Shown piece by piece: positions 1 to 11,847 of a DNA stretch of 64,000 bases. The notes below the pieces were generated by a model, which saw only the letters and a program-made list of their open reading frames with translations, did not search any database and was not told the DNA's origin. Origin of the DNA: Sweltsa coloradensis (Eukaryota > Arthropoda > Insecta > Plecoptera > Chloroperlidae); assembly GCA_024449915.1 (NCBI GenBank), contig JAMZAV010000982.1, positions 62,001 through 126,000 of the forward strand, in the 5' to 3' direction. The position numbers were made by a program, and so were the translations under genes. How positions within the stretch are numbered: position 1 is the stretch's first letter; every line of letters starts with the position of its first letter.

Positions 1-552
1 ATGTTGGATGGTGGGATTGCACTTATATTTTCCAAAGTTGAGAAAGAAAACACAACCCAGGAGAAAATCTCCGGGCAATTAAAGAACAAAATCTTGATGC
101 AAGACGAATTGGATATCAATGGTAGAGAATGGGTGCAATACTTTGTTGTTAACAAGACATGCATTGCGTTTTTTAAAAGACCCACGTCAGGTGGAATAAT
201 CAACGACGGAAAACTTGCCTCGGGGATACTTGATATTATAGAAACAAAAATAAAACCCATATCCGGAGAAAAATTGTCAAATGTAAAGCCAGGTATAGCC
301 AAGAATTCCAAAATTTTCCTTCTCAAATCTTATGATTTTCTTAAGGATAATGACGGTTATAGCAGCATGCTTCAACGTATTGAAGACTCGGTTGACCGTA
401 AATGCATGACAATTAACAACGTGAAAGCTGCGAATTCTACGATCGAGGCATTGATGATTGATGTGACATTGTTGAATTTACAGAAGTCGGTTGAAGATCT
501 AGCCAATCGTGTCCATAATGTGGTTAAATTGTCAGGTGCTCTGGATTTATGA
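1..552 (+). CDS. unrecognised ORF, probably 3' part of a broken intronless gene
   Basis: An open frame of 183 codons starts at the first base of the window, so the true start may lie outside. The protein has a hydrophobic strand followed by a polar turn near residues 5-12 (GGIALIFSK) and a second such block near residues 47-62 (FVVNKTCIAFFKRP). This alternation looks vaguely like the later strands of a P-loop GTPase fold, but no G-motif is visible and I do not assign a family. It ends at TGA 550-552, which overlaps the ATG (549-551) of the next frame by four bases in ATGA. I infer one gene broken by a frameshift, because the next frame continues with helical, charged sequence. No intron signal is needed. 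It could instead be the gene of a mobile element. Confidence 0.4.
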   Translation: MLDGGIALIFSKVEKENTTQEKISGQLKNKILMQDELDINGREWVQYFVVNKTCIAFFKRPTSGGIINDGKLASGILDIIETKIKPISGEKLSNVKPGIAKNSKIFLLKSYDFLKDNDGYSSMLQRIEDSVDRKCMTINNVKAANSTIEALMIDVTLLNLQKSVEDLANRVHNVVKLSGALDL

Positions 553-1037
553 TAGAACTTGGTAGTACATGCGGAATAAAGATTAATACTGAACTAAAAG
601 AAAACTTTTTTATAATGGTTCAGTTTTTCGATTTTATTAAAAGAATGGTAGAAATACCAAACACACTTTCCATACTCATCGGTAAACTCAAAAGCACCAT
701 CAAGAAGATCATAAAAACGATCCAAGTAGCCCGCCTGGAGGCAGCGAATAAGATGAATAAGATCAGCCTTGAGGAAATGGAGAAGCAGAAGAGGGTTCTA
801 GAAATGAATCACAATCAGGAGATGGAGAAAATTGAACGTAGACTTAAAACGGCTTCAAATGGAGAACGAGAGGATTATCAGAGACAGTGGCGGATACAGG
901 GGGGGACGGTGGGGCGATCGCCCCTCTATGATTATGTCCTAGATCCGCCACTGATCAGAGAACAGCAGTGTCACCATGGACTCTTTGAATCTGTTGGGAA
1001 AGTAGTGGATTACGTTTTACCATGTAACGTTATGTAA
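549..1037 (+). pseudogene. coiled-coil continuation of the left-edge ORF, altered by a MITE
   Basis: The frame has an amphipathic start (residues 20-60, many I, L and K) and then a Lys/Glu/Met-rich segment (about residues 70-108) that should form a coiled coil. From residue 113 to 135 the reading frame is not host protein but a 69-bp transposon (885-953). Removing the element and one copy of its 8-bp duplication makes the frame run from codons for DYQR into a stop after about nine residues, so the insertion lengthened the frame artificially. A polyadenylation-like AATAAA follows near 1070 and another near 1193. The product is unknown. Together with the upstream frame it probably represents the end of one damaged gene. 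Confidence 0.4.
885..953. mobile_element. 69-bp hAT-type MITE with perfect 8-bp target duplication
   Basis: The element begins CAGTGGCGGAT and ends with the exact reverse complement ATCCGCCACTG. It is flanked on both sides by ATCAGAGA (877-884 and 954-961). An 8-bp duplication with a CAGNGG-type end is the hallmark of hAT transposons. The inside is G-rich then C-rich and can fold back. It interrupts the coding frame that starts at 549. Confidence 0.85.
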
Positions 1038-1351
1038 TTTATTGATTTGATCTTATCTCATATAACAGCAAATAAAACATAAACTATAAGGCATTGAAGA
1101 ATTCCTGAAACTGAGATGTTGTTAATAATATTAATTCACAATAGTATTTAGAGTAAACTCTATAAGGTCAAATTGACCTTAATCCTGCCTTGAAAATAAA
1201 GACGTTTATCTACATGTATATCTTCATTTATTTTAAATATAATACTAATTGAACTCTTATCGACGACTTGTGTAAAAGCTGTGAAGCCCTTTTGCCCCTA
1301 CATGCTTCTCTATACTGTCCGTAGGCGCTTTGTTCTTCCGTGTGCACGTTT

Positions 1352-1446
1352 TGTGTGTGTGTGCGTGTGCGTGTGCGTTGCGTGTGCGTGTGCGTGTGCG
1401 TGTGCGTGTGCGTGTGCGTGTGCGTGTGCGTGTGCGTGTGCGTGTG
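1352..1446. repeat. (TGTGCG)n / (TG)n microsatellite
   Basis: A run of TG dinucleotides passes into about a dozen TGTGCG hexamers. All frames are open through it (Cys-Val-like or His-Ala-like), so the open frames here are artefacts of the repeat. A sequence beginning near 1450 (AAGCGAGCGTTTCCATTTCAC) resembles the start of the Helitron-like family seen at 12.1 kb. Confidence 0.95.
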
Positions 1447-1449
1447 TTT

Positions 1450-2180
1450 TATTAAGCGAGCGTTTCCATTTCACTCTGCCGGAAAAAATAGTCACTGTTT
1501 TTTTTGTCTCTCCATAACGTTCGAACGAAGGTTCGGATCAAGTTGAAATTTGGACCATCCGCAAGCTTCGATCTGGATTGAATGCCATTAGTTTAGTAGC
1601 ATATTCGTTCAAAAAGTTACAAAGTAAGATTAAGTTAATCAAAAGTTTTTTTTTTAACTAAACGGCGACAAAATCTGAGGTCGCCAAATCATTTAGAATG
1701 TCCATCCGGTCACGAATATGTTAATTTTATTTTGATCCGATAAGTAGTGTAGATGGAAATTACATTTTAACAAAAGTAACGTTACCATGGCAACGAAAAG
1801 TCGCACGAGGTTTGTGGCCACTATGCACTGCCACCTAGAAGTAATCAAAATACTATCGAGGAAGCAGTGTATTATTTGTTACCATGGAGTTAAAATAGTT
1901 TTCCCAAGGAAATGATGTCAAGGTCTTCTAGATGGCGGTGGATTTTATCCACAAAGTAAAGATTTACCCACGGGTTTACCTAAATACCTTGGCAATAATA
2001 AATAATATTGGAAACATGGCCCCGTGAACAGCGAACGTAGCAAAATTTTAAATTTAAAAAAAATGTGCAATGTGGGTCTAGCTATAGCACGTGCTCGCTT
2101 ATCAACGCGTCCAACTGAGCGTTTCCTAGTTTATTTGTGTGTATGTGTGTGTGTGCTATATGCAGTTCTATTTACATGTG
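1450..2180. other. no gene seen; possible decayed repeat start
   Basis: AT-rich sequence without a supported gene. The first 190 bases contain a question-like repeat body (GTTCGAACGAAGGTTCGGATC and a statement of relaxed similarity to other insertion-type repeats in the window), but I cannot define its ends. Confidence 0.4.
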
Positions 2181-2189
2181 AGTTAGTTC

Positions 2190-2390
2190 TTTGATTGTCT
2201 TGCTAGATAGCTTCGCCTTACTTGCTGTTCAAATGATTTTATGTTACCCTGCTGTTTTGTGTCTGAATCTAAAGAGTTGTACAAGGCTGCTGCTCGGCAA
2301 AAAAAGAAATTCTGATGTAGCCCGGTGCGAGCAAAGGGGGGACACATATGTACACATTTGCCGAACCTGGCAGGCCGATATCTAAGTTGA
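2190..2390 (-). pseudogene. C-terminal fragment of a LINE reverse transcriptase ORF
   Basis: On the minus strand the frame reads a typical end of CR1/L2/Jockey-group ORF2 proteins: an Arg-Thr block, then NxFFxRAAALYNSL, then a serine-phenylalanine helix (KSFEQQVRRSYL). This tail, with the conserved 'YN-SL' core, sits after the RT domain in many non-LTR retrotransposons. Upstream the frame does not read as RT, so only the tail survives. It is non-functional debris. Confidence 0.65.
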
Positions 2391-2599
2391 ATCATGGACA
2401 GAGGGTCCACGTCAAAACTATTTGTAAACATTTTTGGCATCGATTGTTCACAAAATGCTGACTGAGATTTTCTTGCCCGCTCTGAGCTTGTCACCGCGGT
2501 CAGCTCTCGTTGCCCAACGCAATCAACTCTCCACGCGTCACGTACGCAAGTGCTGTGACTCAAACCTCTTCTCGCCGCGTTATACCCACTACGTGTGCG

Positions 2600-3796
2600 T
2601 TCTCTAAAAGCTCTCGCCTCAATCTTGGCAATTCATGTGTGTGTTTATTTATGTTATATTAACAATACTCTCTTGCAAGTTTAAGTGTAAGTTTTTAAAA
2701 TAGTGCCTCACTCCACGCTGTGCTACACACCCAGTGGCATAAGGCCTGCCCGCCCGTGTTTGCCGACAGCCACGTCGTCTGCGAACCTCCAACACACGTC
2801 TAATCAAGTAAGTGACTAATAGCTCTGCTGTTCACGGCACTATCCCTTGGGATATATTTCCCATATTTCCTCACATACAGTCCACACCTCGAGCTACAGC
2901 TCATCACCTATAGTGGAGTTCTAGAGCTTTCTGGACTAGAACTCTAGGTCGCTCGTAGATTCCCTTGCATTTGCGCCAACACCCTCATGTGATTGTTTTT
3001 CTTTTAAATTAATAATAAATTGTCCTGGAATTTGTGATAATGATAATTTAAAACAAGGATTTTTTTAAGTTGTGCATTATCAAATTGTTTTGGGGCAATA
3101 ACGAAAATCACGATTTTTTAAGACGCAAATTTTCAAACTTTAAAAAACATGTTTGCACATCTATACCTATAAGTCAGCCGCAATAATGTTAATTTCTGCA
3201 AAACCACTAGAAAGAGCCAAAATGGTATTTTACATGTAGCTTGGATGAAGAAAGAAACCAAAAATGTTACTCGTGAATGCATACATATTTGGATAGTATA
3301 TGAAAAAGCATGGGCACTTGGGGTACCCAAATTTAGGCAGAAAAGCTATTTAATCACAATATTGTCAAGAAAAAAACACAAATAAAATGCCACCTTGCAT
3401 CGGAATCTTTGGTAGAAGGGATGCTTATTGAAATAATGGTTTGCCATTTTGATTTAATATAAACATGTAAAATTAATTATAATTTTTGAATTCAGCCTAT
3501 TTTCGTAACATCACTAGCATATGAATGTGTGTAAATGTACAAGTATATAACTTTTAACTGTCGAGTCATCACCACAATGTACTAGATTATTTCACTAAGA
3601 AATTTTGCAGTTGCCATTTCGATTTAAAATATACATACTTTTTATATGAATTGTGTAATGTACTATTTATATAGATTTAAATGATTATTAATATCGCCTC
3701 TGGAACACGTTCTTTGAAAAATTCATTTCTATTATAATTAAATTTGAAAACATTAAAGTTAAGAATTAAATTTAAGTTTTCGGTCGCCGTTTCGAT
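2600..3796. other. AT-rich intergenic stretch
   Basis: No gene, RNA or clear repeat boundary recognised. Open frames here are short and lack domain-like sequence. Scattered phrases such as TGCCATTTCGATTTAA recur inside the stretch (around 3450, 3610, 3790), suggesting old diverged tandem copies. Confidence 0.5.
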
Positions 3797-4631
3797 TTAA
3801 GGGGATATTTCACCACTGAAAATGTTAGAAAAACCAGAAGTTTTGCTTTTTTGTATTTAACATTTACATTGTTATTTATTGACTACATAAATTTATTTTA
3901 TGCTGATACAATTCTTTAAGCATTAATTTATTTTTCTTAAGCACTGCATGCTATTTTGCATGGCTTACCGGTACTGATATAATGCCTAATCTAGAACTGT
4001 ATATAGTGTTATTCATAACTATTTTAGTAAATTATAAAGAAGACTAGATTAACAGGTTATAAAGATCCAGTTAATTCATGCAAATAAATGAACTGAACCT
4101 TTAGTAAAGTGTTACACTCAAATTTACGAAAAAACTACATAAATAAACTTTAAATGCTAGTATCTCGGAACTTTTATTTTAGCACATTTGCTTACATTTT
4201 TTCCTACTTCTTCTACAGTTTTTAAGATAGAGGGTTAAGTTTTTTTAACATGCTCACAAGTTTTGTTCTGACAAATTCACCAGACACATTTTTGCTAAAA
4301 TCTATAGTATTTTAATTAAAATATATTAAATATGGATTTGCTACAAAAATCATACATTTTCTAACAACACAAAGAAAAAAATCATATATACCAAACAAAA
4401 GAGAAATTATCAAATCCCACTGGTGAATGTTTAGATAACTGGTGTGTAAGCCTCAGCATTTTTAGCAAAAATCTGTTTTAACAATGGAATTGCTCATTGT
4501 TGAAAATAAAAAAAAATAATTTTAAACTTTTTTGGGGGGAATTATTACTTTCAATAATATAAGCAGTTAAATTTCAAATGTGTTCATGGAATTGTTTAGA
4601 AAATTTCAATTTGAGTGAAATATTCCCTTAA
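3797..4631. mobile_element. TTAA-flanked element with 17-bp inverted ends (piggyBac-type MITE candidate)
   Basis: The left end reads TTAAGGGGATATTTCAC and the right end GTGAAATATTCCCTTAA, an imperfect inverted repeat whose outer four bases are TTAA on both sides (3797-3800 and 4628-4631). TTAA at both borders is the target-site signature of the piggyBac superfamily. The internal 830 bp has no coding frame. Diverged copies occur at about 12500-13230 (opposite orientation) and 34855-35470 (same orientation), both inside Helitron-like elements. Confidence 0.6.
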
Positions 4632-4978
4632 GGCTATTGTACCACCTCTGGCCGATAATTTGAAAGTCGAAGAAACATGTCTGAAAAGTTTGCTGAATGA
4701 AAGAAGGCCTTTAGAATAACAGAAAAAAATTGAGAATTTTTTTGGGAGGGACATATAACCTCACTTTTGGAAATTAGATTTAGATTTTTTGACAAAAGTG
4801 TAATATACAAGACTAGTTCAAAATTGAATTTTGAGAATCGGTTTTCTGGACATATTTTCTTAACACCTTTAGCTATAACTTGACTATAGCTAAAATAGTT
4901 TTCTGAAACTAACAGTTGGTGTACGAATTTTTTTTGTTAAATGGTACAAAACTCGTATTTGTACCGTTTGACAAAAAA

Positions 4979-4999
4979 AAATAATAATAATAATAATAA
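4979..4999. repeat. (ATA)n microsatellite
   Basis: About seven ATA/AAT units after an A run. Confidence 0.9.
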
Positions 5000-5062
5000 A
5001 CATAAACATACGTGTTCATAAACATACGTTAATACTAATTGTATTTGCAAGTATGTATGGTG

Positions 5063-5454
5063 CAGTGGCGTATCCAAGGGGGGGAGAGGGGGGAGAACCC
5101 CCCCCCCCTTTAAAAAAAAGTGTACAGGAGAAAATAAAATAAACACAAATTACCATCTACCTAAAGGAGGATTTTAGTAGATACAAAGTTGGTTATTTTG
5201 ATGCTTTAAAACGCACAGATTTTCACCAAAATGACCTTGAAAGAGAAAACTTTTAGATTAAAAACAGGATTTTAGTAGATAAAAAGTTGGTCATTGTGAT
5301 GCTTTAAAACGCACAGATTTTCACCAAAATGACCTTGAAGAAGAATTTTTTCCGGGGGAAAGCCCCCCGGACCCCCCACTTAGCCTTCGGCACATCTATG
5401 AAAAAATTGATTGAACCCCCCCCCCCCCTTTATGAATTCCTGGATACTCCACTG
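5063..5454. mobile_element. hAT-type MITE, 392 bp
   Basis: It starts CAGTGGCGTATCCA and ends TGGATACTCCACTG (one mismatch). The flanks repeat TATGGTG (5056-5062 and 5455-5461), a 7-bp match next to a mutated eighth base. Two 73-bp direct copies lie inside (5169-5241 and 5267-5339), and long C or G runs adjoin both ends. Confidence 0.8.
5169..5339. repeat. two 73-bp direct repeats inside the MITE
   Basis: Each unit begins GGATTTTAGTAGATA and ends AATGACCTTGAA, with few differences. Unit spacing is 98 bp. Confidence 0.85.
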
Positions 5455-5619
5455 TATGGTGTGTAAACTATTTATTTAAAATTAACCCTTTTCACGAATA
5501 TTAATTTTGCGATTGCCTTTTTAAACTAATATTAAATAAAATATATAAACAAGCGTTCTTTTATCTCTGACCGTGGTTATTGTTCGTGTGTTTGTGTTTC
5601 ATTGATAACCCTCTGGTTC

Positions 5620-5985
5620 TTGAAGCGACGTTATAAGAAAGGAATTTGGTCTGGAGAAATGGCATATGAAAAGGATGGAAAAAGATAGGATCCCAAGACG
5701 AGACTTCGAAACAGGGGAGGAAGGTAAAAGAAAAGTAGGAAGACCGAGAGAAAGATGTGGAAGATTGATCGAAGGAGACGTTGAGAGCGAGGTGAATCGT
5801 GGAACCAGGTGATGGAATTGAAGCTGTGTACAGGAAAGAGTGGGGTAAATTGGTGGAGAAGCAGATGCAGGATGAAGGATGAAGATGTTGACGATGAAGA
5901 AACGCTGAGCACGGCAATTTCATAAAAAAAATTGTTTCGTGCCCTAGATATCGGTGTAAAGAACACCACTCAACCTAACTTTGTT
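5620..5985 (+). pseudogene. 3' tail of a LINE (basic C-terminus), frameshifted
   Basis: Across shifting plus-strand frames the sequence reads the basic tail found at the end of RTE-like ORFs: Arg-Ile-Pro-Arg-Arg, Gly-Lys-Arg-Lys-Val-Gly-Arg-Pro-Arg, then a Trp-rich end. It resembles the end of the decayed RTE element at 39.75-40.0 kb (GRRPRGRLRQQW). At least three stops or frameshifts interrupt it. Confidence 0.6.
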
Positions 5986-6659
5986 GGAAATGAGTTTTGA
6001 TTCTTCTTATTATTATTATTCATGAAATATTAATTGCCTAGATTGAACGGGAATAATTTGTATACGTATGCGCAATATCGCTTAATTAGACGACACACCG
6101 TTTAAATACCTTGTAGAATAGCATTATTTTAAATCGTTTTTAAATGCAAATTCGATTTATTTTGATATGAATAAATAAACATGCCGAAAGTAAAAATAGA
6201 TAAAATTAACACACAAACATTTTTTTTTTTTTTTTTTTGGAATGTTGCAATAATCAAACAACATATCCGACCATGAACTTAGAATACTGGACCAGCAACA
6301 TTACGGGGCGGTGCGTCTGCGATTCTCGTTTCCGGTTTAGGCCTAAACTTTTAGCGCCAATATTATTGGCGTATATTTTAGCCCATCAAAAGGTTATCAT
6401 TTGTGTAAACAGGCGAAAATGAAAACAATCAGTTACTATTCTAAGTCCATGGTTTGACCAACTAGAGACCGGCATATTGAGGTAGGAAACACCGATCGAT
6501 CAAGCTGGACACGATTCCACCCGCGGACAACACCAGAATCAACAAGGCTGATTCGTAACAACATTATAATTTATCATGTGCCTCGTTGCTAGGACGGTTC
6601 CAAAGTCACCGTTTACAAATTCCTAAACCAAGAACTGATGAACTCAAGTCCACATCAGA

Positions 6660-6745
6660 AGTTAAAATTCTTTTGCCTATAGCGGGAATCGAACCCTGGA
6701 CCTTCTGCATTGAAAGCAAAATGCGCTAACCACAAGGCCAACGAA
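6660..6745 (-). repeat. tRNA-derived SINE or tRNA relic (target of the next MITE)
   Basis: On the minus strand the block gives a tRNA-like arm order: TTGTGGTTAGCGC (D-arm/A-box region), an anticodon-stem-like segment TTTGC-TTTCAAT-GCAGA, and a B box GGTTCGATTCC. Its first bases continue after the MITE at 7565. No acceptor stem pairs cleanly, so I treat it as a tRNA-derived repeat and not a working tRNA gene. Confidence 0.55.
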
Positions 6746-7564
6746 CATAGGCGTGCGCAGATATTTTATTATGGGGGGGCCACAGGCATGGGCACCCGCC
6801 GGCATTTTGGCACAGGGGGGGGGGGTAAAATTTTCAATTTGTACTTGCGTTGAACAAGCACAGGGGGTTTGGGGGGCAGGCCCCCCCAACAACAGCGCCG
6901 CAGGCGAAATTTTTTAAAATTAGGTTTTTAAAATTTGTTGGGTTTTAGAAAGAAGTAGTGGGCTGATTACAATACCAACATTATGTAATTTTTGTGCAGT
7001 CGATACTCAAAACTAGAAAACCACCAAAAGGAATCTTAAAGGAAACCTTCAAAATATTTTCATCAGACCTTTTTATTTTAAATTTAATTTTCAACTGGTT
7101 GATATAAATACTGAAATTTTTACTACGTGTGCTTTGTCTAGGGGGGGGGGGCAAGTGCCCCCACTAGCCCCCCTTCCTCTGGGCGCTCATGGCTTCAGGA
7201 TTGCCATACCGACGGGGGAATGGTGGTGGTGGAGCAGGGATGGGGTCTGGGGCCCTCCGGAGGCGACATTTTTTTAGGCTTTACTTTTTTGGGGGAGGGC
7301 TTAAAACGTACCGGTATTTGAGAGTAAGAAAGGCTATTATTTACACTTAATACCTTATGGCATCTTTGTTATAAAACTCATTTAAAAGTGAGTTGAGAGA
7401 AAAAGGTAGGTAGGCCTAAAGGATTCGGAAAACTAAGGCCTAGACATAACTATTTTTTTTATAAATTTTATCGATTATTAAACGTGATAAGTAATTTTGA
7501 TAGCATTTCTAAGCGTAATGGGGAGGCCAAGACCCCCCCCTGGCCCCCCCTGCGCACGCCTATG
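6746..7564. mobile_element. hAT-type MITE, 819 bp, perfect 8-bp duplication
   Basis: The ends are CATAGGCGTGCGCA and TGCGCACGCCTATG, a perfect 14-bp inverted repeat. Both sides carry CCAACGAA (6738-6745 and 7565-7572). No coding sequence. It split a tRNA-like repeat. Confidence 0.88.
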
Positions 7565-7572
7565 CCAACGAA

Positions 7573-8136
7573 CCACACAACAGGCTTTGTCATGACATTG
7601 ATGATTGATGTGAAGATGATATTATAATTAATGTAAAATTTCAAGGTCCTGTTCTTGAACAGTGTACACGCCAAGTTATAATGAAATCAACTATAATGTC
7701 TGAACCAATCATTATCTATTTTTTCTTTGTTCCTTTTTATATTACTTTAGAAAATGGTGTATACACGTAAAAAAATAGGTATGCTATTTCACATAATAAA
7801 AACATATAATAAGAATCATTATCAAATCAATTAATGAAACATGAAAGTATCATTATACTTAATGGTCGAAAGAAAATTATTTCAATTATCATATCTTTAT
7901 AGCCTTAATATTTTCAACCTCGACACTAATAAACATGTAAAAAAATTGAATTCATGTGTAATATTTTTGTATTGCATATTATGGACAAAGTTTTGTACTT
8001 GCCATTAAATTTAAATGAGAGTATACGTTATTTTTTTCCTTTGGTAAATGTGTATGCCAATTAACAAAATACAAGGCAGTAACATTAACTTTATATTAGA
8101 CTACAAGAATTCAATCTAAGAATGGATTAAATTTAT
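7573..8136. other. AT-rich stretch, nothing recognised
   Basis: No gene or repeat boundary could be supported. Confidence 0.5.
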
Positions 8137-8541
8137 TTGATTGGATATTGCTCAACGTCTCATATTAATGTTCTAAGGCTATTCGAGACAATGAGTGGTG
8201 ATTGATGAGGATGAAGTATGAATGAAAGGGAGGAGGGGACACCCGGTACCGGCACGTAGTCTTCTCCTTTCGAAAAGTACCAAGGGGACCCACAGCTTTA
8301 CGTCCCATCCGAAAGGACGGTGTAAGCTCGAAAGTCATATAGGTTCCTCCACTAACCCGGACTGCCGAGCAGACGTCAAGAAGCCGTTACACTAGCTCTC
8401 GAACTCTCCATCTGCTCTAACCAGCGGTATACATGTGTCTCAGAGCAAAGCGTTCACCCACTTCACCCCTGACCACGCCCGAAGGTTGCTTAACTTCGAT
8501 GTTTGGGTGGGAACCAGTTAAACGACCTCGGCTAAAAGATG
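8137..8541 (-). repeat. SINE family B1 copy
   Basis: It is closely similar to the copy at 28759-29144. Read on the minus strand it has a tRNA-like head (CTGGTTAGAGCAGA, then AGTTCGAGAGC), a GC-rich body and an end made of CCAATCAA-type repeats (plus strand TTGATTGGATATTGC). Target duplications are not clear for this copy. Confidence 0.65.
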
Positions 8542-8783
8542 TACTATATAAATTCATATTGTGTGTACCCATTATCACAACAGATTTTCATAGGGTAAAT
8601 ATAAAGTTTAGAGAATACCAGCTGTCTGCACTGAAGAAGAGTGATCAATGACCAACCAAGGCAGGTATTCATGGATAGGAAACACCCATCAAACGTGTTG
8701 GACACGATCCGTCCCTAGGTATCGGTGTAAAGAACATCACTGCTGAACCCGACATCGTTAGAAATTTAATGAGTTTGAGATAA

Positions 8784-9369
8784 TTGGATAAGCGAAGCGA
8801 AGACTTAAATTTCACACCCCCCCCCCCCAAAAAAAAAAATTAGCTCGGGTGTTTTTTTTTTTTTTTAGTATTTTTGTCTGTTTGTTCGCTCTCTACCGGG
8901 AAAACGGCATATGCGATCTTGATGAAAATTGGAGGGGACCTTTGAAATCTCTGAACTTAAACCTGCCACGTTTTTGGGTACAATCGAAGAAATATTTCTC
9001 ATGAATATCGTACTTTTACGATTTTTTTCGATTTTTCGTGCGATATTTTCCTTACATGTGGGCCGATTCTGACCAAACGGGTGGGGCTACAACGTTCATA
9101 TTTAACATGGACATTATGGTAATCGTGATGTATTGCTTATTGAAAGAAAAAGTTGAAAAAGTTAGAATCCCTGAAGGTGAATCCATAGAATAATGGTTTT
9201 ATATGAGTTTTTTTTTAGGTTTATAAAAACAATAACAAGTAACAACAGAAACACCTACAATGCATTCAAAAAGCACTTGCAAAGGAAAAGTGGTCCTACG
9301 CAAACTAAAAACTTACAAAAAAGCTCATCCATCAACGCGACTAAAAAAAGCGTTTGCGAAGCTTCCTAG
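8784..9369 (+). mobile_element. non-autonomous Helitron-like element, 586 bp
   Basis: The 5' end is TTGGATAAGCGAAGCGAAGA and the 3' end GCGAAGCTTCCTAG. It lies between A (8783) and T (9370) with no target duplication. About 20 bases before the terminal CTAG is a hairpin (AACGC ... GCGTT). CTAG fits the CTRR end of Helitrons and A^T is their target. The 5' end is not the usual TC. There is no Rep/helicase frame. Body phrases (CTACCGGGAAAACGGCAT, CAAACGGGTGGGGCTACAAC) recur in the copies at 44.5, 45.4 and 53.3 kb. Confidence 0.7.
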
Positions 9370-11845
9370 TTATTTTTAAACATGAATGTAAATAATATAA
9401 TTATGTTATATGTACTTACCGTTGTCGCAAATATGTCGGAAACATAAATATCAAAATGTGTTTGACTTGTTAAATTTGAAGAATACAGTGTATTATTTTT
9501 ATTGAGTTCATAGCTCGCATTATAACTAATTAAAAATACGAAAATATGCAGATATAAAGACGCAACCCAATCATTGCCATTTTTTTTACACTTAGGCCTA
9601 TATACGACTGTTAAATAAGATATGAATGTTTAAATCACTTTCACACAAGTCGTTTGAGAAACATATTTTAAGCATTTTTTATGTAAAACCCTGTCACAAC
9701 GCATATCAATTTCGACATTTAATGCAATATTTTCAATGTAAACGTATTCAAGAAAGTCTTGTTTAAGAATGTTCAAGTTTTCAATATTCTTCAAAGATTA
9801 AGACACTCCTCTCATTTTATCCACCTTACTCTTCACGTTAGCTTATTGGCATTCGAAGCAGTGATAACCCTGAAAGTTAATTGGAGAAACAAGCATCTCT
9901 ATACAATTAAAACCATAATTAAACCACGTGTTTGCAATTAATTTTTGCTTCGTGTTTTTACTGTGCCATGATAAAATGTCACCTATGAGTTAAATTGATT
10001 TATATTTGCATTTAATTTATAGAATAAAAAATAATTTTTTAGGGGTGACCTGAGGTTCCAGGTTCATATTTTGATTCTACAAAGTGTGCAATAATTCAAC
10101 GTCTTCAAATAAAAAATAAATATTTAATAAAAAATTAACATGTCATCCAAATTAGATAATTTCAGATAAATTTATAAATATATAGTTAGTATTTTATATC
10201 ATAAATTATTTTTTTTAAGTGAAGTAGACAAAAATCATAAAATATTGTTAATAAGATACCGGTAGTTATATGATAAGATATTTAAACATATGCATTTCGA
10301 TTTAATATATACACACAAAATTTGGAATTTAAAGAAATGATCCATTTGTGATAATTTTATTTTGCGAGTCGACGATTTGAGCAAGACTAGGCTACCATTG
10401 AGTTTTTTTTTTTAGTTTGAGAGATGGCGTGCGCCTTCAATACCCACCAATGTGACGATTATAAAATTAACAATGAATACTTTTCTTTTGATTAATCTTT
10501 ATTATATGGGGGTCTCTGCCCCCAACCACCGCCGGGCCTACTGCCCCCGGACCCCGTTTTGCGTTCATTCCCTGTCAAGACAACCGAGACGGTAACAATT
10601 TAACTTCTGAATTGTAGCTGGATTATAGATCTGAATGGATGGAACAGTTCTGCAACGAATATCTGTTGCCTTTGAACTGACCAAACAAACATTAATAATG
10701 TCAATCATTACCTTACGCAGGTAAGAGCGAGGGTTTATTTCTTGATTTGGTTAGTCGGGAACGGGGAAACACTCACGTAGATGGAATTTATTTCAAATTG
10801 GGTTTTAGTGGTTTATAGAATTAGAGTGTTATGGAGATCATGTTTATTTTAGTGTTGCTCTAAGACATCATCATCAGCTCCAATATAAGTGAGTTAGTTC
10901 CACAATATGTAAAAGAAATAATATCGTTTTTATAATTTGACATTTGTTACAAAAGTATTATATTTGGGCAGATAATTTCAAGAATTGTTATGGTTTGCAT
11001 TTATGCTAAATATGTTTCAAGAATTAAGGTCTTTGAACAAAGATAAGACACATAACCTTATTTTTTGTAACATTTAAAATAACTTCAGTTGGTAAGCACA
11101 GTGTTGTAACTTGTAATTAAAATCTAAGGCAATGCCATTAAATGAGTGCCCTTGGTGTACTAGAGGAATACGCACATGATTGCAATACAAAATAATATGC
11201 TCATGGCATACTGGTAGAGGAGTTACGAAAAGTGATTTTGGTAATTTTTCATCCCATATTTAACTTAGAAGGAATGATCGCACCCCAACCAAAATTGGCA
11301 TGGGTTGTCAGGTACCTAAATAGATCTGATTTTGACGGATTTAAAGTTAATTTCACGTTTCATGGCGTCTGGGAAATACCTTAAAACGCAACAAAAAAAA
11401 ATGGCTTTTGTACGAGGTACCTGAGTGTACAGCGCCCTATAGTGGGCCCCTAGGTAATAGGTTTTGTGAAATAAAACTCTCCCGTAGACAACCTCAATGC
11501 ATACTACTTATAGGGTATGAATTTGGTTGAAATAATAAATCCAAGGGCTATTATTATGGTGCTTGGTATGAGATTTTGTCGAATTAATGTTTTTTTTCTC
11601 TCTCTCTTTTTTTCCTTTGTTTTTTTTCTTTTTCTTTAATTTCTTGTTTTTCTTTTTTTTCCTTTCTTTTCTTTTCTTTTCATTCTTCACCCTTTTTTAT
11701 ATTTCATTCATTCATTAAATGCATATAATATATTTTTTTATTTGTTACCAAAATTGTTGTGTTAAAATGCATTGTTGTTGTAATGCTACTATTTCAAATA
11801 TTTACGAAAATGTATTTTATTGTTGTTTCTGCATCTATGTAATTA
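9370..11845. other. AT-rich intergenic stretch, no gene
   Basis: About 2.5 kb without supported coding sequence. It contains a pyrimidine-rich tract at 11590-11690 (T and CT/TTC runs). Confidence 0.5.
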
Positions 11846-11847
11846 GA

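Noticed and set aside
1281..1546. Overlapping open frames rich in Cys-Val or His-Ala
   Set aside because: They are read-through of the (TGTGCG)n microsatellite in several frames on both strands.
6660..6745. A working tRNA gene
   Set aside because: A B box and anticodon-like stem are present, but the acceptor stem does not pair and the loop would read a stop codon (TCA). A tRNA-derived repeat is more likely.
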